This document shows, piece by piece, positions 41,656 through 50,729 of a DNA stretch of 64,000 bases. Numbering within the stretch: the first letter of the stretch is position 1; each line of letters starts with the position of its first letter. The position numbers were made by a program, and so were the translations under genes. The stretch is from Rhizobium terrae (lineage in GTDB: Bacteria; Pseudomonadota; Alphaproteobacteria; Rhizobiales; Rhizobiaceae), in contig NZ_QJKM01000011.1 in the NCBI RefSeq assembly GCF_003425685.1, forward strand, positions 62,001 to 126,000. Reading direction: 5' to 3'. Below the pieces are notes generated by a model. It saw nothing but the letters and a program-made list of their open reading frames with translations. It was not told the DNA's origin and made no database searches.

Positions 41656-43209
41656 ATGAGCCAGCCAAACACGTCCGAACAGTTCGATGTGGAGGACCTT
41701 CGCAAGAAGGTCTCGGAAATCCGTGGGAGCGACACGGGCCACGACCCGTCCGGCACCACGGTTCTCAATCCGCTCGCCCGCCAGATCGCCGAACAGTTCC
41801 GCAGCGACAGTACGTCTCCGACGATGCTGATCGGCCAGTTCCGCCTGTTCGAACTCGCAGCCCTGCTCGGACTCGGGCTGTTGATCGGCGCGTTCGCCTC
41901 GCCGACCGATGTCACCGGCTTCTTCGCGCGCCTTGCGATCGTCGCATCGGGGTCCGCGCTCACGGTTTTGCTGCTGCAGGTCGCCGACACCTATCAAATC
42001 CCCTCCCTGCGGAGCGCGCGGCGCGCGGCGAAACGTGTTTTTATCGGTTGGACGATCGGTTTCACGCTGACGGCAGCCGCGCTCTACCTCGCGGAGGCAG
42101 AGGCCTATCCTCTCGCCGGCCTTGCTGCCTGGTTTGCGACCGGTGCGGGCTTCCTGTTCCTCGAACGCCAGCTCACCGCGTTTGCAATCCGCAACTGGGC
42201 GCGCAATGGCGTGATGGAGCGCCGTGCGGTGATCGTCGGCGGCGGCGAGCCTGCAAAACAACTCGTGCGCCAGCTCGAAGCGCAGCCGGACAACGACATC
42301 CGCATCTGCGGCATCTTCGACGACCGCAGCAGCGATCGCTCGCCGACGGTCGTCGCCGGCTATCCGAAGCTCGGGACATTCGCGGAACTGGTGGAATTCG
42401 CCCGCCTTGCCCGCATCGACATGCTGATCATCGCGCTTCCCGCCAGCGCCGAGCAGCGCATCCTGCAGCTCCTGCGCAAGCTCTGGGTCCTGCCGGTCGA
42501 CATTCGGCTTGCGGCACATGCCAACCGGCTGCGCTTCCGTCCCCGCTCCTATTCGCATGTGGGCGCGGTGCCGATGTTCGACATTTTCGACAAGCCGATC
42601 CGCGACTGGGATTCGGTCGCCAAGCGCATCTTCGACATCGTCTTCTCGCTCGGCGCCATCGCCGCGCTTTGGCCGATCATGCTTGCCGCGGCGATCGCCG
42701 TGAAGACCACGTCCCAAGGGCCGGTCATCTTTCGCCAGAAACGCCACGGCTTCAACAACGAGGTCATCGAGGTCCTGAAGTTCCGCTCCATGTACACCAA
42801 CATGAGCGACGCAACCGCGGTGAAAGCGGTCACCAAGGGCGATCCGCGCGTCACGCCGGTCGGCCGCTTCCTGCGCAAGTCGTCGATCGACGAGCTGCCG
42901 CAGCTCTTCAACGTGCTGCGCGGCCAGCTTTCGCTCGTCGGTCCGCGTCCGCACGCGGTGCACGCCCAAACGGGCGAACGCAAATATGTCGATGTGGTCG
43001 AGAGCTATTTCGCCCGCCACCGCGTCAAGCCCGGCGTCACAGGCTGGGCACAGATCAACGGCCTGCGTGGCGAACTCGACAGCGACGAGAAGATCCGTGC
43101 CCGTACCGCCTATGATCTCGATTATATCGAGAACTGGTCGCTGCTCTTCGACCTCAAGATCCTCTTCCTGACGCCGATCCGGCTGCTCAACACGGACAAC
43201 GCCTATTGA
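41656..43209 (+). CDS. Undecaprenyl-phosphate sugar-1-phosphate transferase (WcaJ/ExoY type)
   Basis: A 517-residue polyprenyl-phosphate glycosyl-1-phosphate transferase that starts repeat-unit synthesis on undecaprenyl phosphate in the inner membrane. An N-terminal part with several helices (~70-190) and a CoA-binding-like domain (RRAVIVGGGEPAKQLVRQL) precede the catalytic domain: KRIFDIVFSLGAIAALWP, LKFRSMYTNM, SSIDELPQLFNVLRGQLSLVG, PRP, RHRVKPGVTGWAQI. Long form resembles WcaJ/HfsE/UppE rather than short ExoY. GAGGGAACCGGG stands just before ATG 41656. Its stop overlaps the start of the Wzy-type gene by three bases (TTGA). Confidence 0.9.
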   Translation: MSQPNTSEQFDVEDLRKKVSEIRGSDTGHDPSGTTVLNPLARQIAEQFRSDSTSPTMLIGQFRLFELAALLGLGLLIGAFASPTDVTGFFARLAIVASGSALTVLLLQVADTYQIPSLRSARRAAKRVFIGWTIGFTLTAAALYLAEAEAYPLAGLAAWFATGAGFLFLERQLTAFAIRNWARNGVMERRAVIVGGGEPAKQLVRQLEAQPDNDIRICGIFDDRSSDRSPTVVAGYPKLGTFAELVEFARLARIDMLIIALPASAEQRILQLLRKLWVLPVDIRLAAHANRLRFRPRSYSHVGAVPMFDIFDKPIRDWDSVAKRIFDIVFSLGAIAALWPIMLAAAIAVKTTSQGPVIFRQKRHGFNNEVIEVLKFRSMYTNMSDATAVKAVTKGDPRVTPVGRFLRKSSIDELPQLFNVLRGQLSLVGPRPHAVHAQTGERKYVDVVESYFARHRVKPGVTGWAQINGLRGELDSDEKIRARTAYDLDYIENWSLLFDLKILFLTPIRLLNTDNAY

Positions 43210-44456
43210 GCGCGATCGCCCATAACAACGATCATTTCGACGGCCGGCTTGCCGCGCTCAGGCTGGCCGGCTCGGGTCTGATCGCCTTCGGCGTCTTCCT
43301 CTCCGGCTTCGTCATTTCCGAACCGGCGCCCTATGAACTGATCATGGTGGTGCAGATCGGCATCTGGTTCCTGCTGGGCCTGAAAATCTCGCGCACCGTC
43401 GCACCGCTCCTTGTGGCCCTCCTCACCTTCAACATGAGCGGCCTGTTCTCCATGTTCGTCATGAAGGACATGAGCGAGGCGCCGATGTATTTCGCCGTCT
43501 CGACCTTCCTGGCCTTGAGCTCGGTCTTCTACGCAGCAATCGTCGAGGACGACCACAGACGGCTGAACCTGATCTTCAAGGCCTGGGTGATCGCCGCGAT
43601 CATCACGTCGCTGCTCGGTATCGCGGGTTATTTCAACGCGTTTCCGGGCGCGCACGTCTTCACCCGCTACAATCGCGCCATGGGCGCCTTCCAGGACCCG
43701 AACGTCTTCGGCCCTTATCTCGTCGCCCCCCTGCTCTATCTCCTTTACCGGATGCTCACGGGGCCGCTGGTCAAGGTTCCTCTCCTGATCCTCGGCATGC
43801 TCGTCCTGGCGCTCGGCATCTTCCTGTCCTTCTCACGCGCCGCCTGGGGCCTCCTGGTGTTTGCCGGCATCGCGCTCGTCATCGTGATGCTGCTGAAGGA
43901 GCGCACGACCGCATTCCGTTTCAAGATCCTGGCGATCGCCGGCGGCGCGGCGGTCTTCCTCGTGCTGGCGCTTGCCATTGCACTGCAGTTTCCGCAGATT
44001 TCCGATCTCTTCATGAACCGCGCCAAGCTGGTGCAGGAATATGACGGCGCCCGGCTTGGCCGTTTCGAACGCCACAAGATCGGTTTCCTGATGGCCATGG
44101 AACGGCCGCTCGGTCTCGGCCCCATGGCCTTCGGCAAGATCTTCGGCGAGGACGAGCACAATATCTGGCTGAAGACGCTGACGACCTATGGCTGGCTCGG
44201 CGCGATCACCTATCAGATCATGATCTGGTCGACGCTCTGGTTCGGCTTCCGTTACATGCTGCGCGAGCGTCCCTGGCAACCCTATCTGATGATCGCCTGG
44301 GTGATGATATTAGGACATGCGATCATCGGCAACGTCATCGATACCGACCACTGGCGGCATTTCTACCTCCTGCTCGGCATCGTATGGGGCTGCGTCGCGC
44401 TCGAGCATCGCTTCATGCGGTCACAGGGCATATCGAAGGCGCGCGTCCCGGCTTGA
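43206..44456 (+). CDS. O-antigen ligase/Wzy-like polymerase (TTG start)
   Basis: A 416-residue inner-membrane protein with about ten hydrophobic helices and a periplasmic loop containing YNRAMGAFQDPNVFGPYLV, SFSRAAWGLLV and FERHKIGFLMAMERPLGLGPMAFG, typical of O-antigen ligase/polymerase (Wzy_C) family members; EHNIWLKTLTTYGWLGA is the conserved H-containing segment. It should polymerise repeat units in the periplasm. The start is TTG at 43206, overlapping the previous stop by three bases and thus coupled to it. No Wzx flippase gene is found in this cluster. Confidence 0.88.
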   Translation: MSAIAHNNDHFDGRLAALRLAGSGLIAFGVFLSGFVISEPAPYELIMVVQIGIWFLLGLKISRTVAPLLVALLTFNMSGLFSMFVMKDMSEAPMYFAVSTFLALSSVFYAAIVEDDHRRLNLIFKAWVIAAIITSLLGIAGYFNAFPGAHVFTRYNRAMGAFQDPNVFGPYLVAPLLYLLYRMLTGPLVKVPLLILGMLVLALGIFLSFSRAAWGLLVFAGIALVIVMLLKERTTAFRFKILAIAGGAAVFLVLALAIALQFPQISDLFMNRAKLVQEYDGARLGRFERHKIGFLMAMERPLGLGPMAFGKIFGEDEHNIWLKTLTTYGWLGAITYQIMIWSTLWFGFRYMLRERPWQPYLMIAWVMILGHAIIGNVIDTDHWRHFYLLLGIVWGCVALEHRFMRSQGISKARVPA

Positions 44457-44487
44457 CTTCCGGGAACAACGCTCCAGATCAAACCTT

Positions 44488-44781
44488 ATGCTGACGGCTT
44501 CTCAACTGCGCGCCGCGCGCGCCATGACAGGAATGACGGTGGACGAACTCGCCACTGCTTCCGGGCTTTCCAGTTCCGCCATCGAAGAAGCCGAGGCCGC
44601 CGAGGCCTTCGCCAGCCCCTCGGTCACCGAGCGGCTGAGGACGATCTTCGAATCGAAAGGGATCGTGTTCCTCGCCGCCGGCGACGGCGATCCCGGCATC
44701 GGACCGGGGCTCAGATTGCGTCAGCGCTCGCATGACGAAGGCATCCGCCCGCAGAACCTCAATGCGGCAAACGACGGCTGA
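44488..44781 (+). CDS. Small helix-turn-helix (XRE-like) protein
   Basis: A 97-residue protein. Residues 1-60 form an XRE-type helix-turn-helix (LTASQLRAARAMTGMTVDELATASGLSSSAIEEAE, then SPSVTERLRTIFESKGIVF). The C-terminal ~30 residues are charged and probably flexible. This type is common in rhizobia as a stand-alone DNA-binding protein; the acidic recognition helix (IEEAEAAEAF) is unusual for DNA contact. It lies 31 bases after the Wzy-type gene, possibly co-transcribed with the polysaccharide genes. Confidence 0.75.
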   Translation: MLTASQLRAARAMTGMTVDELATASGLSSSAIEEAEAAEAFASPSVTERLRTIFESKGIVFLAAGDGDPGIGPGLRLRQRSHDEGIRPQNLNAANDG

Positions 44782-45099
44782 CTTTCGCTCAATCCCTGTA
44801 ACTTATTGAGTTTGCATAAATCTTCTCTGCTTTTTCCACAACGCGGAGATATCTGCACGACACGCATCGACAATCTCTACGTCATCATCGGCTCGCTTCC
44901 GGTGGCCGCCATCGGCCTCGACTTTTGAAAGAAACCAAACCGAAAGACGCCACACTGACGATCAGTCAGAATGGAATAAAAGTCCCAATAAAACTGAGGG
45001 TTACTTAGCAGATACATTTTTAACAATAGAAGTGCAGAATTTCCGGAACAAAAATTCACCATGCGCATTCACGTTCAAATAATCAAAAAGGGGATACCG
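44782..45099. other. A/T-richer intergenic region
   Basis: About 320 bases before a small gene, with stretches such as AATAAAACTGAGGG and TTTTTAACAATAG. I see no gene, RNA or clear promoter in it. It presumably carries the promoter of the gene at 45100. Confidence 0.5.
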
Positions 45100-45288
45100 A
45101 TGACGACGCATCTGAAAATGGACGAGATCGAGAACAAAGGCCTTCGAAAGGTCTGGAGCGTGGCCGAGTTCGCCAAGCGCTACCGCCTGGACCGGGAAGA
45201 AGAAACCCGTCTCCTGAAACTGCTTGGCCCGTTCGCCTCGCAGCAGGAACTGCTGATGAACGCCAGCCGCGCGCCGCGCTTCCGCTGA
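45100..45288 (+). CDS. Small conserved hypothetical protein
   Basis: A 62-residue soluble protein, MTTHLKMDEIENKGLRKVWS... ending NASRAPRFR, rich in charged residues and probably helical (WSVAEFAKRYRLDREEETRLL). I have the impression that similar short proteins occur across rhizobia, but the function is unknown. AAAGGGG seven bases before the ATG supports translation. The start at 45061 is longer but has no ribosome site. Confidence 0.6.
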   Translation: MTTHLKMDEIENKGLRKVWSVAEFAKRYRLDREEETRLLKLLGPFASQQELLMNASRAPRFR

Positions 45289-45469
45289 ACATAGACCGTG
45301 TTTCTCCCCTGAAAGTACGGCTGCAGGCCGTGCTAAATCCTGATTCCCTGTAACCTTCTTTTACCTTCGGATCTTCTTTCGAAGGAACTTTCCCCACCTC
45401 CTTTTAGTTGGTCTTTCGTAAACCAATTCGCGCAGCGCGGTCTGTCCGCAGCGCAGAAGGAGGATAACC

Positions 45470-45793
45470 ATGATGAAACTGCTTTCTACCGCGGCGCTTT
45501 CGGGCGTCCTTTCGTTGGGCGCCGCCGGCGCCTTCTCCATTCCGGCCTCCGCCCAGGATCTCGAACTGCGGGTCGGTCCCGACGGCGTCCGGCCGGTCAT
45601 CCGCGACCGTGACAACGACCGCCGCTATGCCCGCTGCAGCGAAAGCGAAGCGCGCGCCGCCGCCCGCGACGAAGGGTTCCGGCGCCCGGAAGTGGTTCGC
45701 GTGACAAGCCGCAGCGTGACGGTACAAGGCTGGACCGAGGACGGCCCCGACCGCATCACCTTCGCCAACCGCCCCGGCTGCCCCGTCATCTGA
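45470..45793 (+). CDS. Small exported protein, function unknown
   Basis: A 107-residue protein with a signal peptide (~1-28, ending PASA-QDLELR). The mature ~80 residues are basic and acidic in alternation (VIRDRDNDRRYARCSESEARAAARDEGFRRPEV) with two cysteines that may pair (YARC...RPGC). AAGGAGG stands six bases upstream of the ATG at 45470. Probably periplasmic; no domain recognised. It ends in a strong hairpin at 45840-45866. Confidence 0.8.
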   Translation: MMKLLSTAALSGVLSLGAAGAFSIPASAQDLELRVGPDGVRPVIRDRDNDRRYARCSESEARAAARDEGFRRPEVVRVTSRSVTVQGWTEDGPDRITFANRPGCPVI

Positions 45794-45839
45794 CGGATGA
45801 CAGCCTCATCGACCGACCGGCGACGACATTCCCATTTTC

Positions 45840-45866
45840 AAGCTCCGCCGGAAGGGCGGAGCTTTT
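45840..45866 (+). terminator. Rho-independent terminator
   Basis: Hairpin arms AAGCTCCGCC/GGCGGAGCTT around a short loop, followed by TT, about 45 bases after the gene ending at 45793. Confidence 0.8.
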
Positions 45867-46035
45867 GCCGACATTGATGGAGGTCCATGCATCCCCACAG
45901 GAGAAAACTCAGACGGTTTCGAGCCCCTGAATTTCCGCCTTCTCCTCTCCGGCTCTCTTTTCTTTCAAGCCCCGATTTTTAGGCTTGCACCGGAGAGCCG
46001 AAAAGAATAGGGAAATCGTGCCCATAAGGGCTGGT

Positions 46036-46112
<77 letters not shown>

Positions 46113-46233
46113 TTTTAATCCCCTTGAAATCTCAGTTAATTTTGCCTGCCATCGCGCGATGGCATTCAGGCAATAATTTACCCGCCCCACCGATGCGGCA
46201 GGACGGGCCGATGTTCCGCTCAATCCGCCCTTC

Positions 46234-46716
46234 TTATAGATAGGGCGAATAGCATTGCTGGCGCGGGCCGTTATACGGCTGGAACGTGTTGTCGTAGGCC
46301 CTGTACGAGCGGTAGCGGGCATAGCACCAGTTGACATGCGCATTGCCGCCCACATAACGACGCGGCGGTGCGACATAGCGAGGCTGCGCCAAGGCACCTC
46401 CAATAATGGCGCCTGCCGCCAGACCGCCGATGATTGCGCCGACATTGGGGCCGCGATCACGGTAGTAACGACGCCCGTAATAGCGGTCACGGTAATAACC
46501 GCGGTGTCCCCAGTACCGATCGCCGCGCCAGCCTCTGTCGCCGCGCCACCCACGATAACCATCCCGCCTGTATTCCCAGGGATTGATTTGAACCTTCTGG
46601 ATGTCGCTTGAAGCTTCGACCTTGGGCGGGCTGACGGTTGGGAAGGCCTGCGCGGGCGCGATCCCGCTGAAGGCGGTGATCAGCGATAACACCGCGACTG
46701 CGAGTTTTTTCTTCAT
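46234..46716 (-). CDS. BA14K family protein (exported, Tyr/Arg/Gly-rich)
   Basis: About 160 residues. A signal peptide ends at PAQA (~residue 25). The middle is a low-complexity Arg/Tyr/Gly/Trp stretch (GYRGWRGDRGWRGDRYWGHR, DRYYGRRYYRD) followed by a glycine-zipper-like helix VGAIIGGLAAGAIIGGAL. The C-terminal HVNWCYARYRSYRAYDNTF and RQQCYSPY motif is that of the BA14K family, first known as a lectin-like immunoreactive Brucella protein. Probably envelope-located. Start at 46716 (GGAGG six bases upstream) is preferred over the adjoining ATG at 46719. Confidence 0.9.
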   Translation of the reverse strand: MKKKLAVAVLSLITAFSGIAPAQAFPTVSPPKVEASSDIQKVQINPWEYRRDGYRGWRGDRGWRGDRYWGHRGYYRDRYYGRRYYRDRGPNVGAIIGGLAAGAIIGGALAQPRYVAPPRRYVGGNAHVNWCYARYRSYRAYDNTFQPYNGPRQQCYSPYL

Positions 46717-46819
46717 CATTCACCTCCACTGTTTCCTCTGTACGGACATAATCCGCTTTTCCGGCTGAACCAGAGGTGAATGGTAAATTCCGTTTAACGT
46801 TCCCTGAGAGTTGAAAATT

Positions 46820-47356
46820 TCAACGGACCTGATCGAGCAGCCGTTTGCATTCCAGGAGGTCGAAAAGCGCCTCCTGCAACAGGGCGCGATCCTCCTTGCC
46901 GACGCTCGACTTGCCGATCGAGACCTCCGGCATATCGTCGTCATGCGAGGAACCGAAGCCGAAGAATCGGCCGCTGGGCTTAACCTTGGGGCGCCCAACG
47001 ATCTGATCCTCGTCTGCCCCGGAAACCTTCGGCTCAACATGTTTCTCGCTGTTGGCCGCCATGATCGCTTCCATGGTGGCGAGATCGCCGGAGGCGATCG
47101 CCGCGACGAACTTGTTGCCATTCGTCTTTAAAAGCCGCTGCACGCCCTTGATCGTATAGCCATGGTCATAGAGGAGATGGCGAATGCCCTTCAGCAGGTC
47201 TACGTCTTCCGGCCGGTAATAACGCCGTCCCCCGCCGCGCTTCATCGGCCGGATCTGCGGAAAACGCGTTTCCCAGAAGCGCAGTACGTGCTGCGGCAGG
47301 TCAAGATCGTCGGCGACCTCGCTGATCGTCCGAAAAGCATCCGGGCTCTTGTCCAA
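46820..47356 (-). CDS. MerR-family transcriptional regulator
   Basis: A 178-residue regulator. The N-terminal MerR helix-turn-helix is clear: TISEVADDLDLPQHVLRFWETRFPQI...RRYYRPEDVDLLKGIRHLLYDHGYTIKGVQRLL. The rest is partly low-complexity, with no cysteines in a metal-binding pattern, so it is not a classical metal sensor. A CdnL/HTH-type protein of this kind follows ihfA in rhizobia; the role is not established. It lies about 150 bases downstream of ihfA on the same strand. Confidence 0.9.
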   Translation of the reverse strand: MDKSPDAFRTISEVADDLDLPQHVLRFWETRFPQIRPMKRGGGRRYYRPEDVDLLKGIRHLLYDHGYTIKGVQRLLKTNGNKFVAAIASGDLATMEAIMAANSEKHVEPKVSGADEDQIVGRPKVKPSGRFFGFGSSHDDDMPEVSIGKSSVGKEDRALLQEALFDLLECKRLLDQVR

Positions 47357-47505
47357 ACGTCATTCTCCCAACAGCATGCCGCCGAATCCCGCCGGCTGCA
47401 GCCTGCAACCCTGTTTCATGACTATGCGGCGAATCGAACATATCTCAACGGTTTGGGCCGGGAGATTCAAGTATGTTCACAGGTTTGGAGAAATCCCGGC
47501 CGCGT

Positions 47506-47844
47506 TCAGGCAACCGGGCTGGCCGGCTTCTGCTTGGCCTTGCGGGATGCATGCGCCTTGAGGATGCGGCTCTTTAGCACGTTCGACGCCTTGAAGGTCA
47601 TCACCCGCCGCGGCGAGATCGGCACTTCTTCGCCCGTTTTCGGATTGCGGCCGATCCGTTCGTTCTTGGAGCGAACCTGGAAGGTCGCGAAGGAGGACAG
47701 CTTGACCACCTCCCCGCGCACGATAGCGTTACAGATCTCGTCGATCACCGTCTCGACAAGCTCGGCCGATTCCGTCCGCGAAAGTCCCACCTTGCGGAAT
47801 ACCGATTCCGCCAGATCCGCGCGTGTTACTGTCTTGCCGGCCAT
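47506..47844 (-). CDS. ihfA: Integration host factor subunit alpha
   Basis: A 112-residue DNA-bending protein of the IHF/HU family. ADLAESVFRKVGLSRTESAELVE, LSSFATFQVRSKNERIGRNPKTG and ISPRRVMTFKASNVLK are IHF-alpha signatures; the C-terminal ~20 residues are a basic tail. It pairs with an IHF-beta chain encoded elsewhere. Gene order fabH-ihfA-MerR on the minus strand is conserved in rhizobia. Confidence 0.95.
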   Translation of the reverse strand: MAGKTVTRADLAESVFRKVGLSRTESAELVETVIDEICNAIVRGEVVKLSSFATFQVRSKNERIGRNPKTGEEVPISPRRVMTFKASNVLKSRILKAHASRKAKQKPASPVA

Positions 47845-47964
47845 GATCCCCGCCCAATTTTCGAAATTGATCTTATCAAAGCCGATAGACAGTATTTTGC
47901 TTGAGCGCGAGGGTCAAGCGCCTGTGGTCAATCGCTTATTTACGTTTCGCCGATCGGTATCGAC

Positions 47965-48936
47965 TTACCAGCGCAGGAGGAGCGCGCCCCAGGTGAAACC
48001 GCCACCCATGGCTTCCAGCATGACGAGATCGCCCTTTTTAATGCGACCGTCGGCAGCGGCTACGGAAAGTGCAAGCGGAATCGATGCCGCGGACGTATTG
48101 CCATGCAGATCGACCGTTACGACAACCTTTTCCGGCGGAATGCCGAGCTTCTTTGCGGAACCGTCAATGATGCGGCGGTTGGCCTGATGCGGTACCAGCC
48201 AGTCCAGATCGTCAGCCGTGGTACCGGTTGCGTTGAAAGCCGCTTCGATGACGTCGGTGATCATGCCGACCGCATGCTTGAAGACCTCGCGGCCTTCCAT
48301 GCGCAGATGGCCGACCGTGCCCGTCGTCGATGGGCCGCCATCCACATAGAGCTTGTCCTTGTGGGTGCCGTCGGAACGCAGATGCGCCGTCAGCACGCCC
48401 CGATCGGCAACGCTCCCCTCGCCTTCGGTCGCTTCCAGCACCAAAGCGCCGGCGCCGTCGCCGAACAGCACACAGGTCGTGCGGTCCTTCCAGTCAAGGA
48501 TGCGGGAGAAGGTTTCCGCGCCGATGACGAGAACCCGTTTTGCCATGCCGCCGCGAATATACAGGTCGGCGGTTGCCATGGCATAGACAAAGCCCGAGCA
48601 GACCGCCTGCATGTCGAAGGCATAGCCATGGGTCATGCCGAGCCGGTTCTGGATATTGACGGCGGTTGCCGGGAACGTGTTGTCGGGCGTCGAGGTGGCG
48701 ACCAGAACCAGGTCGATGTCGTCGGGCGCCAAGCCGGCATTGTCGAGCGCGGCGCGTGCCGCCTGTTCGCCGAGCGAGGCGGTCGTCTCGCCCTCGCCGG
48801 CTATGTAGCGCTGGCGGATACCGGTGCGCTGAACGATCCACTCGTCGGTCGTCTCGACGATGCCTTCCAATTCCTGATTGGTCATTACCCGCTTGGGGAG
48901 CGCTGCCCCGTAACCGCGAACCACTGAACGGATCAT
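47965..48936 (-). CDS. fabH: 3-oxoacyl-ACP synthase III (FabH)
   Basis: A 323-residue condensing enzyme that begins fatty acid synthesis by joining acetyl-CoA to malonyl-ACP. The active site is Cys113 in QAVCSGFVYA, His ~250 in VPHQANRRI and Asn ~280 in HGNTSAAS. The start MIRSVVRGYG at 48936 is the family start; the GTG at 48942 is possible. It follows plsX by 20 bases on the same strand, the usual lipid operon. Confidence 0.96.
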   Translation of the reverse strand: MIRSVVRGYGAALPKRVMTNQELEGIVETTDEWIVQRTGIRQRYIAGEGETTASLGEQAARAALDNAGLAPDDIDLVLVATSTPDNTFPATAVNIQNRLGMTHGYAFDMQAVCSGFVYAMATADLYIRGGMAKRVLVIGAETFSRILDWKDRTTCVLFGDGAGALVLEATEGEGSVADRGVLTAHLRSDGTHKDKLYVDGGPSTTGTVGHLRMEGREVFKHAVGMITDVIEAAFNATGTTADDLDWLVPHQANRRIIDGSAKKLGIPPEKVVVTVDLHGNTSAASIPLALSVAAADGRIKKGDLVMLEAMGGGFTWGALLLRW

Positions 48937-48955
48937 TCTCACTCACATCCTGTCG

Positions 48956-50002
48956 TCATGCCGCTTCGGGGCCAGCCGGAGGGTGGCGCTTGGCATGATA
49001 AATTGTCAAATCCTGCGCGATCTTGGCGTTGAGATCGTTGCGCGCCATGTCGTAAGCAACGTCGATCGCCGCCGCGAAGCCATCGGCATTGGTGCCGCCG
49101 TGGCTTTTGATAACGATGCCGTTCAACCCGAGAAAGACCCCGCCATTGACCTTGTTCGGGTCCATTTTCTCCCGCAGCCGGTCAAAGGCGCTCTTGGCGA
49201 GGAGGTAACCGATCTTGGCGAAGAATGTCCGCGACATCGCTTCCCGAAGAAGGGTGGCAATCTGCCGGGCCGTGCCTTCCGCCGCCTTTAGCGCGATATT
49301 GCCGGTAAAGCCTTCGGTCACCACCACGTCGACCGTGCCCTTGCCAATGTCATCGCCTTCCACGAAGCCGTGATAGGCAATCGTCGGCAGGTTGGCCTCG
49401 CGGATCAGGCGGCCCGCCTCCTTGACCTCTTCCTGGCCCTTCACCTCCTCGACACCGACGTTCAAGAGACCGACGGTCGGCCGTTCGACTTCGAAGAGCG
49501 CGCGTGCCATGGCGCCGCCCATCAGGGCGAAATCGAGAAGCTGCTGGGCATCCGCGCCGATCGTCGCACCGATATCGAGAACGATGCTTTCGCCTTTCAG
49601 GGTCGGCCAGATACCGGCGATCGCCGGACGTTCGATATTGGCCATAGTCCGCAGACAGAATTTCGCCATGGCCATCAGGGCGCCGGTATTGCCGGCGGAG
49701 ACGGCGACATCGGCCTCGCCGAGCTTCACGGCCTCGATCGAGCGCCACATGGTCGAGACATAGCGGCCGCGGCGCAGCGCCTGGCTTGGTTTCTCCTCCA
49801 TGCTGACCGCGAGTTCGCATTCGTGAAAGACCGACTTCTCCTTCAGCCTCGGATACTTCGCCAGCAGCGGCTCACACTGGGCGGCCAGGCCATAGATCAG
49901 GAAGGTCGCATCGGGATGGCGTTCCAGTGCCTTGGCAGCGCCGGGAATGACGACCTCGGGACCGAAATCACCACCCATGGCGTCGAGAGAAATTCTGATC
50001 AC
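48956..50002 (-). CDS. plsX: Phosphate acyltransferase PlsX (GTG start)
   Basis: A 348-residue peripheral membrane enzyme that forms acyl-phosphate from acyl-ACP for phospholipid synthesis. Signatures: IRISLDAMGGDFGPEVVIPGA, AVSAGNTGALMAMA, VTEGFTGNIALKAAEG and VFLGLNGIVIKSHGGT. The homologues start at this Ile-Arg-Ile sequence, so the GTG at 50002 (CAGGGA just upstream) is preferred over the ATG at 50071. Upstream is the DUF177 gene, downstream fabH. Confidence 0.93.
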   Translation of the reverse strand: MIRISLDAMGGDFGPEVVIPGAAKALERHPDATFLIYGLAAQCEPLLAKYPRLKEKSVFHECELAVSMEEKPSQALRRGRYVSTMWRSIEAVKLGEADVAVSAGNTGALMAMAKFCLRTMANIERPAIAGIWPTLKGESIVLDIGATIGADAQQLLDFALMGGAMARALFEVERPTVGLLNVGVEEVKGQEEVKEAGRLIREANLPTIAYHGFVEGDDIGKGTVDVVVTEGFTGNIALKAAEGTARQIATLLREAMSRTFFAKIGYLLAKSAFDRLREKMDPNKVNGGVFLGLNGIVIKSHGGTNADGFAAAIDVAYDMARNDLNAKIAQDLTIYHAKRHPPAGPEAA

Positions 50003-50146
50003 GCGTCCCTGATCCTTATCTTCGCCGAACGCATGATCCGGATGAGCATGCGCCAGTTCCAGCATCTCCAATGGCCCGCTCTTTGCGTTGCCCTGTCGGC
50101 GAAATCGTGGCCAAAATATAGTTTTTGTTTCCGCTTACAACAGGCC

Positions 50147-50713
50147 TCAGTCCTTTTTCCAGTCTTTCAGGACGGCAAAGGGGTTGGGACGGCCCGACTT
50201 TTCATCCGCGTCGCCTTCGAGATGGTCCGCGAACTCCACACCCGGCTTGCGCGGATAGGGATCGATGGCGAGCGCGGCGAATTCCGCAACGACCGCTCCG
50301 GCATCGATCGTATCCCCGGAAAAGGTCTCGGGCAGATCCGGCCCCTCGGGATCAAGAACCATTTCTGCCGTATCGTTGGCGATAACCCGGGCGAGTTTAG
50401 ACCCCTCCGGCACGAAGATCTGCTCGAACTCTTCGTCGATCCTCGATTCGACCGGTTCGAGTGTCACGACGCAGGACTGGACGATATCGGCCTCCACGCG
50501 GCCCTTCAGGCGTACGCCGTCCTTCTTCCAGCGGGCGATCTGCAGTTCGGCCTTCAACGAACCGACCGAGACGACCCGCCAGAGCTTGGCGAGCCCTTCC
50601 CGTTCGCGCGGATCCGCCTCCAGCCGAACCGTCACCGCATTGGCGGAAACGTGGCCGACCTTGACGGGATAGGAAAAGGGAGGCTGTTCGCCTCCACCGT
50701 GATCATGTTTCAT
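50147..50713 (-). CDS. DUF177 (YceD-type) protein
   Basis: A 188-residue cytoplasmic protein. The DUF177/YceD pattern is visible (FSYPVKVGHVSANAVTVRLEADPREREGLAKLW, VEADIVQSCVVTLEPVESRIDEEFEQIFVP). The cysteine in VQSCVVTLEP is conserved in the family. YceD proteins are linked to 23S rRNA processing in other bacteria, often next to rpmF and plsX; here only plsX is next. It lies between the cytochrome chaperone and plsX. Confidence 0.88.
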   Translation of the reverse strand: MKHDHGGGEQPPFSYPVKVGHVSANAVTVRLEADPREREGLAKLWRVVSVGSLKAELQIARWKKDGVRLKGRVEADIVQSCVVTLEPVESRIDEEFEQIFVPEGSKLARVIANDTAEMVLDPEGPDLPETFSGDTIDAGAVVAEFAALAIDPYPRKPGVEFADHLEGDADEKSGRPNPFAVLKDWKKD

Positions 50714-50729
50714 GGAACCTCACATTGTC

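Noticed and set aside
41596..43020. 474-residue minus-strand ORF
   Set aside because: Antisense shadow of the sugar-phosphate transferase gene.
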